Source: Bdellovibrio sp. (GTDB lineage: Bacteria > Bdellovibrionota > Bdellovibrionia > Bdellovibrionales > Bdellovibrionaceae). From it: DNA of 10,420 nt. The notes below the pieces were generated by a model. It was not told the DNA's origin. It saw only the letters and a program-made list of their open reading frames with translations, and searched no databases. Below are positions 1-5,424 of the stretch, piece after piece. How positions within the stretch are numbered: position 1 is the stretch's first letter; each line of letters begins with the position of its first letter. The position numbers and the translations under genes were made by a program. The DNA is taken from assembly GCA_017745015.1 (NCBI GenBank), contig JAGIAF010000006.1, positions 1-10,420 of the forward strand, given 5' to 3'.

Positions 1-1101
1 GTTCTATCTTTTGAATTAGGTTTGTTGTGGCCGGGTTTTATGAAATACGCCGGGCCTATCATCGGTATGCCTTTTTCGTGGGAAGGAACGGCGTTCTTCT
101 TAGAGGCCATCGCCATTGGTTTATTCCTCTATGGTTGGAATAAGATGCATCCTTGGGTGCATTGGGGCGCGGGACTTCTGGTCGGAGTTTCGGGATTTGC
201 CTCCGGTGTCTTTGTCGTTGCCGCGAACAGCTGGATGAATTCACCTGCGGGCTTTGAGTGGGTGAATGGCGAAGCTATCAACATTAATCCTGTGGAGGCG
301 ATGTTCAATAAAGCTTGGCTTCATCAGACGTTGCACATGCAAGTCGCAGCAATTCAAGCCGTGGGTTTTGCAGTGGCGGGGATGCACGCGATTCTCCTTT
401 TAAAAGGACGAAGCTCTGCTCTGCATTTACGAGCGATGAAGATTGCTATGATTTTTGCGGCGGTGGCCTCCTTTATTCAGCCCATGATCGGACACTTTGC
501 TGCGCAACGAGTGGCGGTTTTACAACCCGCAAAACTTGCGGCTATGGAAGCGCATTTTGAAACAACGACTCACGCCAGTTTGTTGATTGGCGGAATTCCT
601 GATGTGGAAAATGAAACGGTTCGTGGAGCTATTCATATTCCAGGAGCATTGAGTTTTTTGGCCTTCAATGATTTCAAAGCAACGGTGAAGGGGCTTAAAG
701 AATTTCCCAAAGACGAGTGGCCACCAGTTGTAGTGACTCATATAGCGTTTCAAATCATGGTGGGCTTGGGCAGTTTGATGATGTTGGTGGGGATTCTTTA
801 TTTCTTTTACTTGCGTCGCAATCAGTGGCCGTCCTGGTTCTTAAAATTATCGATCGTGATGGCACCTTTGGGATTTGTCGCCATCGAAGCCGGCTGGGTC
901 GTTACGGAAGTGGGCCGGCAGCCGTGGATCATCTATGGGTTTTTAAAAACTAAAGATGCGGTGACGCCGATGCCAGGAATGCAATTTCATTTCTATCTGT
1001 TCTTGGTGCTGTACTTGTTCTTAGGGTTTGTCACCTTCTGGTTGTTCCGTCGTCAGTTGCAGGTTGCTGAGAATGCGATGAAAGAGGGAGACCGTTTATG
1101 A
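1..1101 (+). CDS. cydA: Cytochrome bd quinol oxidase subunit I, 5'-truncated by window
   Basis: Subunit I of the membrane quinol oxidase that passes electrons from quinol through haems b558, b595 and d to O2. The reading frame is open from base 1, so 366 C-terminal residues are present and the start, including the N-terminal haem-ligand His (E. coli H19), lies upstream; the TTG at 22 is internal. Fragment residues E28 and E35 (WEGTAFFLE) match the conserved acidic pair of E. coli E99/E107; H112 aligns with b558 ligand H186 and M253 with M393; the Q-loop Lys/Glu motif (AKLAAMEAHFET) and EAGWVVTEVGRQPW are intact. The Q loop is of the short type: only about 60 residues separate the Lys/Glu motif from M253, against about 140 in E. 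coli. The residue aligned with E. coli R391 is Gln (Q251). Several hydrophobic membrane helices are evident. The stop overlaps the cydB start (ATGA), indicating one operon. Family assignment is secure. Confidence 0.96.
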   Translation, partial: VLSFELGLLWPGFMKYAGPIIGMPFSWEGTAFFLEAIAIGLFLYGWNKMHPWVHWGAGLLVGVSGFASGVFVVAANSWMNSPAGFEWVNGEAININPVEAMFNKAWLHQTLHMQVAAIQAVGFAVAGMHAILLLKGRSSALHLRAMKIAMIFAAVASFIQPMIGHFAAQRVAVLQPAKLAAMEAHFETTTHASLLIGGIPDVENETVRGAIHIPGALSFLAFNDFKATVKGLKEFPKDEWPPVVVTHIAFQIMVGLGSLMMLVGILYFFYLRRNQWPSWFLKLSIVMAPLGFVAIEAGWVVTEVGRQPWIIYGFLKTKDAVTPMPGMQFHFYLFLVLYLFLGFVTFWLFRRQLQVAENAMKEGDRL

Positions 1102-2093
1102 TTTCAATTTTACTATTCTTTATTGCGGCATCGATTCTTTTATATGTCGTATTAGGTGGCGCGGATTACGGAGCGGGAATTTTAGAACTTCTTCCTGCAG
1201 GGAACAATCGCGAAAAAGAACGGGAAGTTATCAATCACGCCATGGGGCCGGTGTGGGAAGCCAATCATATGTGGCTGATTTTGGTGGTGGTGATTCTGTT
1301 CATGGGGTTTCCCAAAGTCTTTTTGACGGTGATGGTGCACTTGCATATTCCCGTGGTGGCGTTACTGGTAGGCATTGTGGCGCGAGGAACTGCGTTTACA
1401 TTTCGTCACTACGATGCGATCCATGCGCCGAAATCTCAGAATGTCTATTCTCGCATCTTCAGTCTTTCTAGTTTGTGGTCGGCCTTTTGGATTGGAGTTA
1501 TCGTTGGCAGTTTGATGTGGGGAAAGATTGATCCTAGCGCCACGAATTTTATGGCGGCCTATGTGGATCCCTGGTTGGGTTCCGTTCCCTTTGCCATGGG
1601 GATCATGACAATTTGTGTTTTTGGATTTTTGGCGGCGGTTTATTTAGTCGGTGAAACAAATGACAGTGAGTTGAAGGCCCTTTTTTGGCGTCGCGGATTT
1701 GGTTTTAATGTCGGCGTCGTTTTAAGTGGTGGCTTGGTCTTTTTAGTTTCTTACATTGAACAAGCGGAGTTTATTTTCCGTTTTGTCGTGAATCCGGTGG
1801 CATTGGCCATGGTGTGTCTCGCGACGATCTTGTTCTTTGCACTGTGGTACTTCGTGCGCAGAAATCGCTCGCTATGGGTGCGCTTCATTGGAGCCGGGCA
1901 GATTGCATTGATTTTGCTGGGCTGGTATGTGGTCACGGCCCCAGATGCTTTGCAAACTGTGAACGGTCCGCTGTCATTTTATGATGCAGCGGCCCCTGAA
2001 GCGACGTTACGTCAACTCACTTGGGCCCTCTGCGTGGGAAGTGTTTTTATTTTCCCGAGCTTAGGTTTTTTGCTGCGGGTCTTTAAGCGATAG
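1098..2093 (+). CDS. cydB: Cytochrome bd quinol oxidase subunit II
   Basis: Subunit II, the structural partner of CydA in the cytochrome bd heterodimer. At 331 residues it is shorter than E. coli CydB (379). The N-terminal signature is clear: GGADYGAGILELL near residues 20-32, then GPVWEANHMWLI near 51-62, corresponding to E. coli TDGFDMGVGML and PHWDGNQVWLI. The rest is a series of hydrophobic helices with a conserved C-terminal block (LSFYDAAAPEATLRQLTWA). The start is fixed by the ATGA overlap with cydA and by a GAGGGAG Shine-Dalgarno at 1084-1090. No cydX-like small third subunit follows on this strand. The stop codon at 2091-2093 lies in a small perfect hairpin (2087-2103) and the last bases overlap a tiny minus-strand ORF. 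No good intrinsic terminator is seen after the gene. Confidence 0.95.
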   Translation: MISILLFFIAASILLYVVLGGADYGAGILELLPAGNNREKEREVINHAMGPVWEANHMWLILVVVILFMGFPKVFLTVMVHLHIPVVALLVGIVARGTAFTFRHYDAIHAPKSQNVYSRIFSLSSLWSAFWIGVIVGSLMWGKIDPSATNFMAAYVDPWLGSVPFAMGIMTICVFGFLAAVYLVGETNDSELKALFWRRGFGFNVGVVLSGGLVFLVSYIEQAEFIFRFVVNPVALAMVCLATILFFALWYFVRRNRSLWVRFIGAGQIALILLGWYVVTAPDALQTVNGPLSFYDAAAPEATLRQLTWALCVGSVFIFPSLGFLLRVFKR

Positions 2094-2145
2094 CCTGTAT
2101 CGCAACTCCACAAAGAACGATGGCAAATAAGAGTACGAGCTTCAT
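2083..2145 (-). CDS. Possible 20-residue hydrophobic microprotein, antisense to cydB end
   Basis: ATG at 2145-2143, stop TAA at 2085-2083, encoding 20 residues beginning MKLVLLFAIVLCG and ending IQAIA. A near-perfect Shine-Dalgarno (AAGGAGG, minus-strand bases 2157-2151) sits 5 nt before the ATG, stronger than that of most longer genes in the window. The peptide has one Lys after the Met and is otherwise almost wholly apolar, with a Cys at residue 12; it could be a single short membrane helix or a signal-peptide-like piece. The last 11 bases overlap the cydB 3' end on the opposite strand. I recognise no family: it is not CydX, which is longer and lies on the sense strand. No convincing promoter was found in front of it. 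The alternative is a chance ORF with a chance purine-rich run. Confidence 0.4.
   Translation of the reverse strand: MKLVLLFAIVLCGVAIQAIA
2087..2103. other. Small perfect stem-loop over the cydB stop codon
   Basis: GCGATA (2087-2092), loop GCCTG, TATCGC (2098-2103): a perfect 6-bp stem with a 5-nt loop that covers the cydB stop codon. On the + strand it is followed by AACTCC, not a T run, so it is not a standard intrinsic terminator. On the minus strand it falls in the last codons of the 20-residue ORF. It may act as a 3'-end processing or pausing structure, or be chance. Confidence 0.35.
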
Positions 2146-2176
2146 TTGTGCCTCCTTCTTACGCCTCCAGACTATG

Positions 2177-2236
2177 CCTGTTTCTTGTGAACTCAACGAA
2201 TCTTCTGATGATTGATGACAAGAAACGGGTTCTTGG
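2177..2236 (+). promoter_or_regulatory. Alternative-hairpin leader in front of the prpF-family gene
   Basis: Three related arms occur before the start at 2250. Arm A (2177-2188, CCTGTTTCTTGT) pairs with arm B (2218-2229, ACAAGAAACGGG) as a 12-bp stem with one G-U pair and a 29-nt loop. Arm B also pairs locally with arm C: CAAGAA (2219-2224), loop ACGGG, TTCTTG (2230-2235). A-B and B-C pairing exclude each other. The end of arm C touches the presumed Shine-Dalgarno GGTAAG (2235-2240), so B-C pairing would partly cover it while A-B pairing would free it. This is the layout of a leader switch, but no ligand, leader peptide or promoter is identified, and the whole repeat could instead be a protein-binding site. 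The pairing is visible; the function is inferred. Confidence 0.35.
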
Positions 2237-2249
2237 TAAGAATACTTTC

Positions 2250-3350
2250 ATGTCAATCAGATCACTTCCAGCCACTTATATGAGAGGCGGCACAAGCCGC
2301 GCCTTGATCTTTCAAGAGTCCGATCTTCCTTCTCAAAGGAAAGAGTGGGATGAAATTTTCTTGCTCGCTTTAGGCAGTCCCGATCCTTATGGTCGCCAAC
2401 TGAACGGCATGGGTGGTGGCGTTTCTTCACTTTCGAAAGTGGCGGTGCTTAGACCTTCACAACGTGATGATGCGGATGTGGATTATACTTTTGCACAAGT
2501 TTCTGTACATCAAGCTACGGTCGACTATAAAGGCAACTGTGGAAATATTAGCTCAGCGGTGGGACCTTACGCGGTGATGAAGGGCTGGGTGAAAACTTCT
2601 GGTCACGAAGCTCACGTGCGCATTTTCAATACGAACACGCAAAAGATTATTCATGCTTATTTTCCAGTGAAGAATGGCGAACCGGTTTTTGACGGCGAGC
2701 TGAGCATTCCTGGAGTTGCAGGAGCCGCAGCGCCGATTCGTCTTGAGTTTCAAGAACCTGGTGGCGCGACCACGGGCAAGTTATTGCCGACTGGAAGCGT
2801 GCATGACTTATTGAAAGTTGCGGGACACGGGGAGATTCCTGTTTCGATGATTGATGCCGCGAATGCTTGTGTCTTTGTTCATGCCAAGGAGGTGGGGCTT
2901 CAAGGTGATGAGCAACCAGAAGAGTTAGATGCGGATAAATCAGCGATGGGTTTGTTGGATTTAATTCGTCGTCAAGCTTCAGTCACAATGGGAATCGCAA
3001 AAGATCTTGAGGACGCAAAGAATTTTATGGCCATTCCTTATATTGGAATCGTGAGCAGTGCTTTGAATGAGGATATGGACTTCTCGTTGCGCGTGATTGC
3101 AAGCGGTCAACCTCACAAAGCTTTGCCGTTGACGGTGTCGTTGTGTGCGGCTGTGGCTTCGAAATTGTCGGGCAGTGTGATCTCAGATGTGTTGAAAGAT
3201 AAAAACTTGCACCAGGTGCGTATTGGAATGCCATCGGGAGTTTTAACCTTAGATGCAAAGGTTGAAAAAGCGGGTGAGCATTGGCATGTGCTCAGCGGCA
3301 GTTTCTATCGCACAGCTCGTCCTCTTTTTGAAGGACGAGTTTTTGCGTAA
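2250..3350 (+). CDS. PrpF-family isomerase (AcnD-accessory / 2-methylaconitate isomerase-like)
   Basis: Cytoplasmic protein of the PrpF family, which has a diaminopimelate-epimerase-like two-domain fold. Characterised members isomerise 2-methylaconitate in the 2-methylcitrate route of propionate breakdown; relatives act on other tricarboxylates such as 4-oxalomesaconate. From ATG 2250 it has 366 residues, a usual family length. Landmarks: PATYMRGGTS at 7-16, GGGVSSLSKVAVL at 55-67 with K63, GNCGNISSAVGPYA at 95-108 with C97 (matching the Lys and Cys of the PrpF active site), TGKLLPTG mid-protein and a C-terminal RTARPLFEG. An in-frame ATG at 2208 would add 14 residues, but it has no Shine-Dalgarno and family proteins begin just before PATYMRGGTS; GGTAAG at 2235-2240 suits 2250. 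No prpB, prpC or acnD is in the window, so the exact substrate is open. The 3' end carries a terminator hairpin. Confidence 0.88.
   Translation: MSIRSLPATYMRGGTSRALIFQESDLPSQRKEWDEIFLLALGSPDPYGRQLNGMGGGVSSLSKVAVLRPSQRDDADVDYTFAQVSVHQATVDYKGNCGNISSAVGPYAVMKGWVKTSGHEAHVRIFNTNTQKIIHAYFPVKNGEPVFDGELSIPGVAGAAAPIRLEFQEPGGATTGKLLPTGSVHDLLKVAGHGEIPVSMIDAANACVFVHAKEVGLQGDEQPEELDADKSAMGLLDLIRRQASVTMGIAKDLEDAKNFMAIPYIGIVSSALNEDMDFSLRVIASGQPHKALPLTVSLCAAVASKLSGSVISDVLKDKNLHQVRIGMPSGVLTLDAKVEKAGEHWHVLSGSFYRTARPLFEGRVFA
3316..3344 (+). terminator. Intrinsic terminator-like hairpin inside the 3' end of the prpF-family gene
   Basis: CTCGTCCT (3316-3323), an 8-nt loop, AGGACGAG (3332-3339): a perfect 8-bp stem followed at once by TTTTT (3340-3344). 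This is a standard intrinsic-terminator layout for the + strand, but it sits in coding sequence; the stop codon is at 3348-3350. Read from the minus strand the hairpin is followed by CTGTGCG, so it should not stop the convergent molybdopterin-gene transcript. The stem encodes conserved C-terminal residues (ARPLFEGR), so coding constraint could partly explain it. Confidence 0.55.
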
Positions 3351-3353
3351 TAT

Positions 3354-4094
3354 TTAAAGTCCAAGGTATTCTCCGTAACCTCTTTCGGCCCAATAGTCAG
3401 CAGGTGGGGAGTAACCAAAATCAATACTTCCTAATTGCTTGATGTTCTTTACTCCGTATTTGACGGAAGTTATCAGACGCAGTGGATAGCCATGGGCCAT
3501 GGTGAGTTCTTCTCCATTCATTTCATAACAAAGCAAAGTTTGCGGATGAAGCAAGCTCTTCATATCCATAGAAACGTAATAGCCACCATTAACAGTCGAT
3601 AAGAGAGCAAAGGCATAGGCGGTGAAGTCATCCTGCTGACTTTGACTGCGCAAGAAATCTGAAAAACGCACGCCACTGACCGTGACGTTCTGGCTCCAAC
3701 CTTCGATGCATTTAAACTCGAAACTTTCTGTGACTTTGGGCAGAGCTTTGATTTGCTCCAACTTAAAGTTTAAAGCTTCTTCAAGGCCCGGTGAGTTCAC
3801 TTGCAAGGTCCAATTATGACCAACGGATTTATCCATGCCGATCAAACCGTTGACGCGCATTTTTCCAGTTTGCATGGGAGTTTCGGGAGCGCGGCTGTTT
3901 TCGCGAAAATTTGCGCGCCAGAAGGCATCGGTTGTTTGGGAGACTTTGCGTAACGGCCACGGAAGATCTAAATCAGTTTCGCTGGTGGCAAGACCTCTGA
4001 GTCCGGCAAACCCGGTGGCGTAAAGGACGGCCCAAGTCAGGAGCTTGCGACGATTCATTTTCTTAAAGTCTTTTTCGTCGATTTCTTTAATCAT
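3354..4094 (-). CDS. Twin-arginine molybdopterin oxidoreductase, YedY/sulfite-oxidase family
   Basis: A 246-residue protein with the oxidoreductase molybdopterin-binding fold of the YedY (MsrP)/sulfite oxidase family, whose cofactor cysteine appears as C129 in FKCIEGWS (E. coli YedY: RCVEAWS). Further family features are HPQTLLCYEMNGEEL, the HGYPLRLITSVKYGVKNIKQL block near the C terminus, and a final aromatic-rich segment. The N terminus MNRRKLLTWAV (R15, R16, then a hydrophobic run) looks like a twin-arginine signal or anchor, so the folded enzyme should act in the periplasm. It is shorter than E. coli YedY (about 334), lacking that protein's C-terminal extension. The start at 4094 overlaps the end of the cytochrome b gene by 8 nt, implying coupling; a start at 4058 (MNRRK) is also possible. 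The cytochrome is the probable electron partner. The substrate is unknown; methionine-sulfoxide or another S-/N-oxide is conceivable. Confidence 0.85.
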   Translation of the reverse strand: MIKEIDEKDFKKMNRRKLLTWAVLYATGFAGLRGLATSETDLDLPWPLRKVSQTTDAFWRANFRENSRAPETPMQTGKMRVNGLIGMDKSVGHNWTLQVNSPGLEEALNFKLEQIKALPKVTESFEFKCIEGWSQNVTVSGVRFSDFLRSQSQQDDFTAYAFALLSTVNGGYYVSMDMKSLLHPQTLLCYEMNGEELTMAHGYPLRLITSVKYGVKNIKQLGSIDFGYSPPADYWAERGYGEYLGL

Positions 4095-4626
4095 CTTTTT
4101 TTTCCCAGCCAGTGATCATCGCACGGAAGGTGTTCCATCCAGCGCGAGCTACTTGAATGACATGAACGACGAAAAAGAAAATGAAGCCCCAAGCGATGAG
4201 GAAATGAATGACTCGGGCGGGAGTGTATCCGCCAAACATCGCAGTCAGACCACTGAGCTGTACCGGTTTAAAAATCGAAAAACCCGTAAGCACCGCGCAG
4301 AGGGCCATGCCGATCACACCCCAATAGGCGAGACGTTGGAGGCCGTGATAATGGGGAAAGCGCCATTGGCCCGATAAGAGCAAATAACCTACGTAGAGGC
4401 AGCCATTAAAGACAAACAGAATTCCAAAGGCAAAATGCCAAGCCATGCCTTTAGCGAGCTGATAGTTCCAACCAATGGCGTCTAGCCAACTGCCAGGTAG
4501 GAGGTACTCAGGACTTGCCCAGTAAATCAAGAAACCAGACCAGACCATAAGAGTGAGAACCGGGAAATTCACCCAATGATTCCAACGCACCATCAATGAA
4601 TGCTTCTGTTCGATCTGGAGTTTCAT
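4087..4626 (-). CDS. Cytochrome b561-type diheme membrane subunit
   Basis: A 179-residue integral membrane protein with four hydrophobic helices and four well-placed histidines: H17 (RWNHW), H64 (AWHFAFG), H141 (RVIHFLIAW) and H155 (VVHVIQ), the pattern of diheme b-type anchors of the Ni-hydrogenase/thiosulfate-reductase cytochrome b group. Such proteins move electrons between the quinone pool and a periplasmic partner, here most likely the molybdopterin protein encoded just downstream and overlapping by 8 nt. I take ATG 4626 as the start: an in-frame TTG at 4662 would lie only about 4 nt after a possible -10 (TATACT, minus strand 4672-4667), and the family begins close to the first WNHW motif. 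Neither start has a strong Shine-Dalgarno. The gene ends with an A8 run (minus strand 4103-4096) just before the next start codon. It is not MsrQ by sequence pattern. Confidence 0.82.
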   Translation of the reverse strand: MKLQIEQKHSLMVRWNHWVNFPVLTLMVWSGFLIYWASPEYLLPGSWLDAIGWNYQLAKGMAWHFAFGILFVFNGCLYVGYLLLSGQWRFPHYHGLQRLAYWGVIGMALCAVLTGFSIFKPVQLSGLTAMFGGYTPARVIHFLIAWGFIFFFVVHVIQVARAGWNTFRAMITGWEKKDD

Positions 4627-4666
4627 TGGTTGCAGGCTATCGTGCAAAAAAGTTCGATTCAACAGG

Positions 4667-4674
4667 AGTATACT
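4667..4674. promoter_or_regulatory. Palindromic AGTATACT, possible -10 for both divergent genes
   Basis: AGTATACT in the 74-bp gap between the cytochrome gene (start 4626, minus) and msrA (start 4701, plus) gives a TATACT -10-like hexamer on both strands: 4669-4674 on + and 4672-4667 on minus. Either would place a transcript start a few bases downstream, with short leaders of roughly 20-35 nt. No good TTGACA-like -35 is found at 16-18 nt on either side, so this is a weak call and could use a non-housekeeping factor or an activator. Confidence 0.3.
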
Positions 4675-4700
4675 AAGCTTGTAGATCGGCAGGGGTGGTT

Positions 4701-5270
4701 ATGACAGTCGTTAAACATATCTCCATAATTCTTTTGGCAAGTTTGCTCATACTCATACCGCTAGCAGTGAGTGCGGCAACCGAAACGGCAGTTCTAGCGG
4801 GCGGATGTTTTTGGGGAATGGAAGAGGTGTATCGTAAAGTGCCAGGCGTGCAAAGCACCGAAGTGGGATACACGGGTGGTACCATGGCCAATCCCAACTA
4901 TCAGATGGTCAGCTCGGGTATTACAGGACATGCAGAAGCCCTCAGAGTTCAGTTCGACAACTCCAAATTAAGTTATGAACAGGTCCTGAAAATCTTTTTC
5001 CGTATGCATGACCCGACCACAATGAATCGGCAGGGTAATGACATCGGATCGCAATATAGATCTGAAATTTTTTATCTCGATCCTCAACAAAAGCAAACTG
5101 CTGATAAAGTCATTGCTCTGGTGAACAGTTCAAGAAAGTGGCCAGCACCTGTTGTTACCAAAGTGGAGCCGGCCCAAAAATTCTATCGAGCCGAGGAGTA
5201 TCATCAAAAGTATTTGGTGAAAAATCCAGACGGCTATAATGATCATTATCTGCGCAATTTTGAGTTTTGA
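4701..5270 (+). CDS. msrA: Exported peptide-methionine (S)-S-oxide reductase, single-Cys type
   Basis: MsrA reduces the S-epimer of methionine sulfoxide in proteins. The 189-residue product has a clear N-terminal signal peptide (basic start, hydrophobic residues 7-23, probable cleavage near AVSA at 22-25), so it should act outside the cytoplasm. The catalytic motif GGCFWGMEE holds C36; VGYTGG, TGHAEALRV, DPTTMNRQGNDIGSQYRS and AEEYHQKY complete the family signature. C36 is the only cysteine in the protein: the C-terminal resolving cysteines of E. coli-type MsrA are absent, so an external thiol partner must reduce the sulfenic acid. No MsrB domain is fused. The ATG at 4701 is preceded by AGGGG (4691-4695); an in-frame GTG two codons upstream is less likely. 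It lies back to back with the cytochrome/molybdoenzyme pair, consistent with shared periplasmic redox work. Confidence 0.93.
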   Translation: MTVVKHISIILLASLLILIPLAVSAATETAVLAGGCFWGMEEVYRKVPGVQSTEVGYTGGTMANPNYQMVSSGITGHAEALRVQFDNSKLSYEQVLKIFFRMHDPTTMNRQGNDIGSQYRSEIFYLDPQQKQTADKVIALVNSSRKWPAPVVTKVEPAQKFYRAEEYHQKYLVKNPDGYNDHYLRNFEF

Positions 5271-5424
5271 AACAGGCCTCAAGATGGGATCGTCTCGTGT
5301 TGAGACACGCTGGTCTCGTCAGGAGTCCTAAGCCTCTGTTCTGTCGACAGTTTCACGGATATATTCGTAACAAAAGAATCGAGAAACTGGTCCCCGGAAA
5401 ACCAAAATCTTCCGATAAGAAGAT
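5271..5424. other. Intergenic region rich in short inverted repeats
   Basis: 154 nt between msrA and the transglycosylase gene. GTCTCGT occurs twice (5292-5298, 5313-5319) with its partial complement GAGAC (5302-5306) between, so GAGAC can pair with either flank; CGTGT/ACACG (5296-5300, 5305-5309) forms a further small stem. AGGAGTCCT (5321-5329) and the perfect palindrome CTGTCGACAG (5341-5350) follow, and CAGTTTC (5348-5354) has its inverse GAAACTG downstream. A TATATT -10-like hexamer lies at 5360-5365 with no clear -35. No T run follows the stems, so none is a good msrA terminator. The symmetrical sites may be operators; this is unproven. Confidence 0.3.

Noticed and set aside
22..1101. 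TTG at 22 as the start of cydA
   Set aside because: The frame is open upstream to base 1 with CydA-like residues (SFELG), and about 60 conserved N-terminal residues would be missing; the gene begins outside the window.
2148..2249. N-terminal extension of the prpF-family protein to 2148
   Set aside because: The added 34 residues have no family resemblance, the upstream starts lack ribosome sites, and the region is occupied by the inverted repeats.
2249..2256. Perfect TTGACA on the minus strand at 2256-2251 as promoter of the antisense microprotein
   Set aside because: No -10-like hexamer occurs at 15-19 nt from it; it also lies in the first codons of the prpF-family gene, so it is probably chance.
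4045..4377. 110-residue + strand ORF over the molybdoenzyme/cytochrome junction
   Set aside because: It is antisense to two well-supported genes, highly charged and low in complexity, with no Shine-Dalgarno; a reading-frame shadow.
4626..4662. TTG 4662 start for the cytochrome b protein
   Set aside because: It lies only a few bases from the possible minus-strand -10 and adds 12 residues not typical of the family; ATG 4626 is preferred.
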